A model generated the notes under the pieces. That model was not told the origin of the DNA. It ran no database searches and saw only the letters and a list, made by a program, of their open reading frames with translations. Below, one piece after another: positions 60,049 through 64,000 of a stretch of DNA of 64,000 nt (position 1 is its first letter; the number at the start of each line of letters is the position of its first letter). Origin of the DNA: Castor canadensis (lineage: Eukaryota; Chordata; Mammalia; Rodentia; Castoridae). The position numbers were made by a program, and so were the translations under genes. The stretch spans positions 93,131,583 through 93,195,582 of the forward strand of contig NC_133390.1 in assembly GCF_047511655.1 (NCBI RefSeq), given 5' to 3'.

Positions 60049-61009
60049 TTTAAATTCTTAAATTTTTCCTTAGAATATTAAAACATTCAGTGATCTGGTC
60101 CAGATCAGCATTTTTAAATAATATATCTTAGTAATTTTAATTCTTAGGTCATGGTATGGAAAATAAATTATGATTATCTCACTTTTAAATATTCTATTAT
60201 CCCATTCATTTCTTCTTCCTGCCCTTCAAAGATATCAACTAGATAGTTTAAAAAAAAAAAACCTGCTGGGAAATCTAGGTCATATATATTTGTTTTTTCC
60301 CTGAGCCACTTGACGGGTTGACAGATGAATATATAGCAAGTGCCCTGCCTCTTGCATTTTGCCAATGTGCACAAGAATATGCATGTATCATCGTATTATC
60401 ATGACAATAAACTCTGTTGGGCTCCACCCTCCATGTACATCAGCTGAAGTTCAGGCCTGCTGTTTTTATCACATCAATTACAGTAGTCAGCAGGAAGAAA
60501 CACTAAATTTTCACAGAAAATGATACACCTTTTTGGCATACAATAACCCCATATTCTCTGAAAACTAAATAAGTAAATAAATCCATTTATGTGTAGTTGC
60601 AAGAGCTGTTTCTTTTATGGCTATTGACAGATGACTGCATAAACCCTTGGACCTTAAGAATCTGTTCTAATTTTCAAAAATATAAAATTAAGAACAAAAA
60701 ATAATCTGTTACACATGCAAGCTTATCTATTCTTTAGTGAGATAGCCAACAGATCAGGAAATGCTGCTTCCTCACTTTAAAAATTCAGTATGATTCCAAA
60801 TTTGTAAGATATAAGTGTCAGAAATCTAATGCCAAAAGTGTTTATCAAAAAAACAACAAATGTACAGTTGAATAGATTGTAGCTTTTAAAACTGAATTTT
60901 ATTTCAATATTTTATTTGAAAAATTTTGAAGTTAGATACAGTCACATTACATAAATAAAAATATAAAGATACAAATATATTTTTAAATAGTGATACTTAT
61001 CAACTTGAC

Positions 61010-61290
61010 AGTGTATCATGGCTGAAAAAATGCAAAGTAAGTTGAAAATAGCATAAGTTGAAAATGCATTTAAAACAAGTAACCTAGAAAACACTTTAGC
61101 TGAGCAACAGAGTACAATGAAGAGTATCAGTTGTTCACCCCCGTGACTGTGTAAATGCCTGACTGGCACCTGAGGCTCTATGTTGCTGTCCTGCCTCACG
61201 AAGGAATATTACCATGCATACTGTTAGGCCAGGCAAAGATCAAATTGGAAAATTTATAATACAATTTCTGTTGAATTCATATTAACTTCA
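61010..61290. mobile_element. Tigger-like DNA transposon remnant
   Basis: 'agtaagttgaaaatagcata', 'agttgaaaatgcatttaaaa' and 'caagtaacctagaaaacact' then 'ttagctgagc' match the mammalian Tigger/MER44-type element ('cgtaagtcgaaaatgcatttaatacacctaacctaccgaacatcatagctta'). Only the inner part is visible. The 85-codon minus frame across it is chance. Confidence 0.6.
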
Positions 61291-61822
61291 CATAATTGTA
61301 AAACAAAAAAATTTAAGTCAAATTATAGTTAAATAGGGGATCTTCTATATATATGCACATAGCACTTATGGAAATATGGAAAGAAAAATTAAAATTACAC
61401 ATAAACACTGCAAAAGTATAAAGATATTTGGGGAAATATATATGTATAGTTTCTACAGAATTGACACTTAAAGTTAACATTCTGAGTTCCTTAGGAGAGA
61501 ACGCTAATGCATTGAAAGTAAATCAAGGAAAATTAAAATCATGATAAAATATCTTAAAATCAAGATGAGGATAAAATGACACAACTATGTCCAATTGTTG
61601 AACAATGGGATGAAGTCCTCTGCAAAGAATTAAGTTTTCTGCTTTTTTGCCAGTATTTATTGTCTTGACAACTATGTGCAGATCTACAATAACAATGATG
61701 CAGTAAACTTCGTATACATTGATATATAACTTTAGATGACCTGAGTAGGAGAAGTTTTAGTTTCTATGGCCTGCATGGGGCAGAAATTATAAGCCAGGAA
61801 TTGTCACCAAAAACATATATAA

Positions 61823-61829
<7 letters not shown>

Positions 61830-61862
<33 letters not shown>
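61830..61862. repeat. (TG)n microsatellite
   Basis: About 16 uninterrupted TG units preceded by an AT-rich run and followed by degenerate 'tttgtgtatgtctatgtag'. Confidence 0.95.
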
Positions 61863-61865
<3 letters not shown>

Positions 61866-62146
61866 TGTATGTCTATGTAGGTATATACTCACATATGTAT
61901 ACATATGTACTATATATAATATTACACTGTCCTATTCTACAACACATAACCCAGACTAAGTCTTTTCTTATCTCTTAATCATTCTGGATATCATCTCATA
62001 TATTTGCATTTGAGGAGGGAGATACATCTTTTGTTTTAAGTTGTTATCAAAGGATCTTTAGAGCCAATGAAATTGTAGTCTCAATAAATTTCTCTGGTAA
62101 TTATCATTGACAACTGTAGTTCAAAATTCCAACAGTTATTTGACAG

Positions 62147-62503
62147 TGCTATGTTCTGAATGTTGCATCTCCTCCAAATTCATGTTGAAACATAATCAAC
62201 ATTGTGGTAGTGTTAGAAAGACATTGTGGCAGTGTTAGAAAGTAGAGCCTTTGATTTGGTCATAAGGGTATAGACCTCTCAAATGGGAGTCTAGCTTTAT
62301 GATAGTGTTTCAGATATCTGCCTTACCACTTCCACCATAGAAGACAGAGCAAGAAGGACCCATCTGTGAACCAGAAGGTATGATATCACCAGACATTTAA
62401 TCTGCTAGTAACTTGATCTTGGTCTCCCCAGCTTCAAGAACTGTGAAAAAAATGTCTATTATGTGTAAACTATTCCCTTTATGATATTTTGTTATAGCAT
62501 CCC
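62147..62503 (+). mobile_element. MLT1-type MaLR solo LTR
   Basis: 'tgctatgttctgaatgttgc', 'atctcctccaaattcatgtt', 'gaaacataatcaacattgtg', 'agtaacttgatcttggtctc', 'cccagcttcaagaactgtga' and 'gatattttgttatagcatcc' follow the MLT1 LTR. It contains an internal 22-bp duplication (62199-62220 and 62221-62242). No internal region adjoins. Confidence 0.8.
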
Positions 62504-62594
62504 AAAAAATATTCTTGATTTCTTTCTAGGTCACAATAAAATCACTTACAACCATTTTGACTTTCTGGGCTTTCTTTTACATTCATTTTCTTTT

Positions 62595-62616
62595 TGTGTG
62601 TGTGTGTGTGTGTGTG
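62595..62616. repeat. (TG)n microsatellite
   Basis: Eleven TG units, about 750 bp downstream of the larger TG repeat. Confidence 0.95.
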
Positions 62617-64000
62617 GTATTGAAGATACATTTAGCATTTAGTCCAGCATTCATTTTGTCCTTCTTTTGAGGCAATACTCTTTTGAGGATTTGCTTCATA
62701 GATCGTGAAATTTTCCACTCTGGCTGGTGGAATTAGGGACCCATGCTCTGATAGGTACTCAGATAAAATCTCAAGGAGGTCTCTCTATAGATCTCCAGAG
62801 CTTTTGATCTGTTCAGATGTCTCTTCTGCATTCTGTCTGCTTAGCTATCTCAGGATCTCAGCCTTGTGTCTGTGTTTCTGCTCACTGTGCCACTTCCTCA
62901 AAATGTTCCAGGCACTAAAGAACTCCAATCACAGGGTTAACCTCACTTGTTCCCCATTCTTCTGAGACCACTGCCCTTTGTTGTCTACTGTACATTATCT
63001 TAAAGACCACTCTCTCCTATACTTTGTCAAGCATTTTAGTTGTTTCAATCAGAAGCATAGATCTGGTATGTAGATCTACACCTTGGCCGGATGAAGAAGT
63101 CCCCAGTCTCCAATAGTTTTACAGAAAGTGGTGCTGATCTCCTTATTGTGTATTAAAAGAATTTAACCTTGTCCCAAAAGAGTTCTGGCATTTGTTCTTG
63201 ACTACTGGATCTAACCCATGAACTCGTGGATTATGCCTTAAAGAAGTATCTTTGATGGTTTTAAATCACCAGATAATCTAAGAATAAGAGGGTGGAAATG
63301 GCCATACCAGGAAGACCAACTAGATAAAAATATGGCTTTCACTCACCTGTTATCCTTATATAACAGCATTTCTCAAACAGCATTTTCTCCTTTATAGAAT
63401 TCACCAATTCTTACATATAATACTTTGAAGACAGCAAAGGACTCTGGACAGTAAACATCAATACAACATAGGTGCTAAACCCACTCATGAGGTTTGCAAT
63501 TAAAGCAAATTCTAAATGAAAAATTGTCAGTAGTCATTAAGACCATGCCTACACACCACCTAAAGAAAACAACTGATTTATTATAAAATACTAAACTTGA
63601 TTTCTATTTGTTAATGTTGTTGGGTTTATTGTTGATGTTTTATTAACTAAATTGACTCTTCTTGGTTTGAGTTGATTTATTCTTTGCTGTTGTGTAGAAA
63701 AATTCTTAATGTTGGCTTTGGGCATTCAGTGGCAAAACAAACAACAAAGCTGAGAAGAAAAATGACTGCAGCACAGATTTTAAGAAACATATTTTCCTGC
63801 TCACTGATCTCCTTTTATCTTCTACCCATATGTTTCTGTGTTGCAGTTTTATCTCTTCCACACTTATGGAATGCTTTGGCAGGAAAAATGAATTCTGATG
63901 AGACAGACTTGGTGAAATTCCAAAAAGTTTTTAAGTTCACATACCAAACATAGGTCCTGTATTGCTACATGTTGCAAGGATTTAACCTTCACTTGTCAAA
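62617..64000. other. Unassigned non-coding stretch to window end
   Basis: No gene is supported. Plus frames of 86 codons (62705-62965) and 93 codons (63672-63953) were inspected; neither shows a domain, signal peptide pattern or family resemblance. Confidence 0.5.

Larger units (their letters stand above)
55131..61009. other. Long non-coding stretch, mostly unassigned
   Basis: No gene, RNA gene or CpG island. 55600-56000 is probably another reversed ancient L1 piece ('aaatatatattgctagaagt'). 57000-57250 and 58830-58980 are less AT-rich but unrecognised. A 2-copy tandem repeat and a perfect hairpin lie at 59974-60048. Confidence 0.45.

Overview
This window is mammalian nuclear DNA: AT-rich, poor in CpG, and packed with LINE-1, LINE-2, MIR, MaLR/ERVL LTRs and tRNA/7SL-derived SINEs. 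The SINEs join B1-like (7SL-derived) monomers to an ID-like tRNA head. The youngest L1 family has a G-rich 3' UTR ending in a GAATAAA-type tail. Together these suggest a rodent, and from memory they look most like a castorid (beaver, Castor); the species call is inference. I see no functional protein-coding gene, no tRNA or rRNA gene and no CpG island. The window is best read as intergenic or deep intronic sequence. Nearly all of its short open reading frames are chance frames or fall inside repeats.

Layout. 1-12 kb: old diverged sequence with a B1-B1-ID SINE, a hAT-like remnant, an ancient L1 fragment lying between two diverged direct copies of a roughly 0.5 kb segment, and a reverse MaLR LTR. 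12.0-14.2 kb: a degraded ERVL/MaLR-type LTR retrotransposon with both LTRs. 15.2-20 kb: a composite SINE, an L2 and unassigned DNA. 20.5-23.3 kb: ancient L1/HAL1 pieces split by a processed pseudogene of NUDCD2 on the minus strand, which has a poly(A) tail, a polyadenylation signal and target-site duplications. 24.6-31 kb: SINEs, an ancient L1, an MLT1 LTR and a MIR. 31.7-32.3 kb: a 600-bp, 5'-truncated young L1 with a perfect 11-bp target-site duplication. 33.8-34.2 kb: an L2 interrupted by another L1 tail. 35.1-40.6 kb: an L1 with recognisable ORF1 and ORF2, both broken by stops and frameshifts, flanked by a diverged direct repeat of about 190 bp. 42.9-43.3 kb: a solo MaLR LTR. 45.2-47.3 kb: a long L2. 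48.36-48.82 kb: three adjacent tandem arrays with different period lengths. 50.4-56 kb: L2, ancient L1s and a MIR. 61-62.6 kb: a Tigger-like remnant, an MLT1 LTR and two (TG)n microsatellites.

Nothing here works together as a pathway. The content is a stratified record of retrotransposition: old L2/MIR, then old L1M/MaLR/Tigger, then SINEs, the retropseudogene and young L1. I found no convincing novel biological system. The observations most worth checking are the nested tandem arrays near 48.5 kb, the repeats flanking two L1 insertions, the very short L1 tail insertion at 5.4 kb, and the composite SINE architecture.
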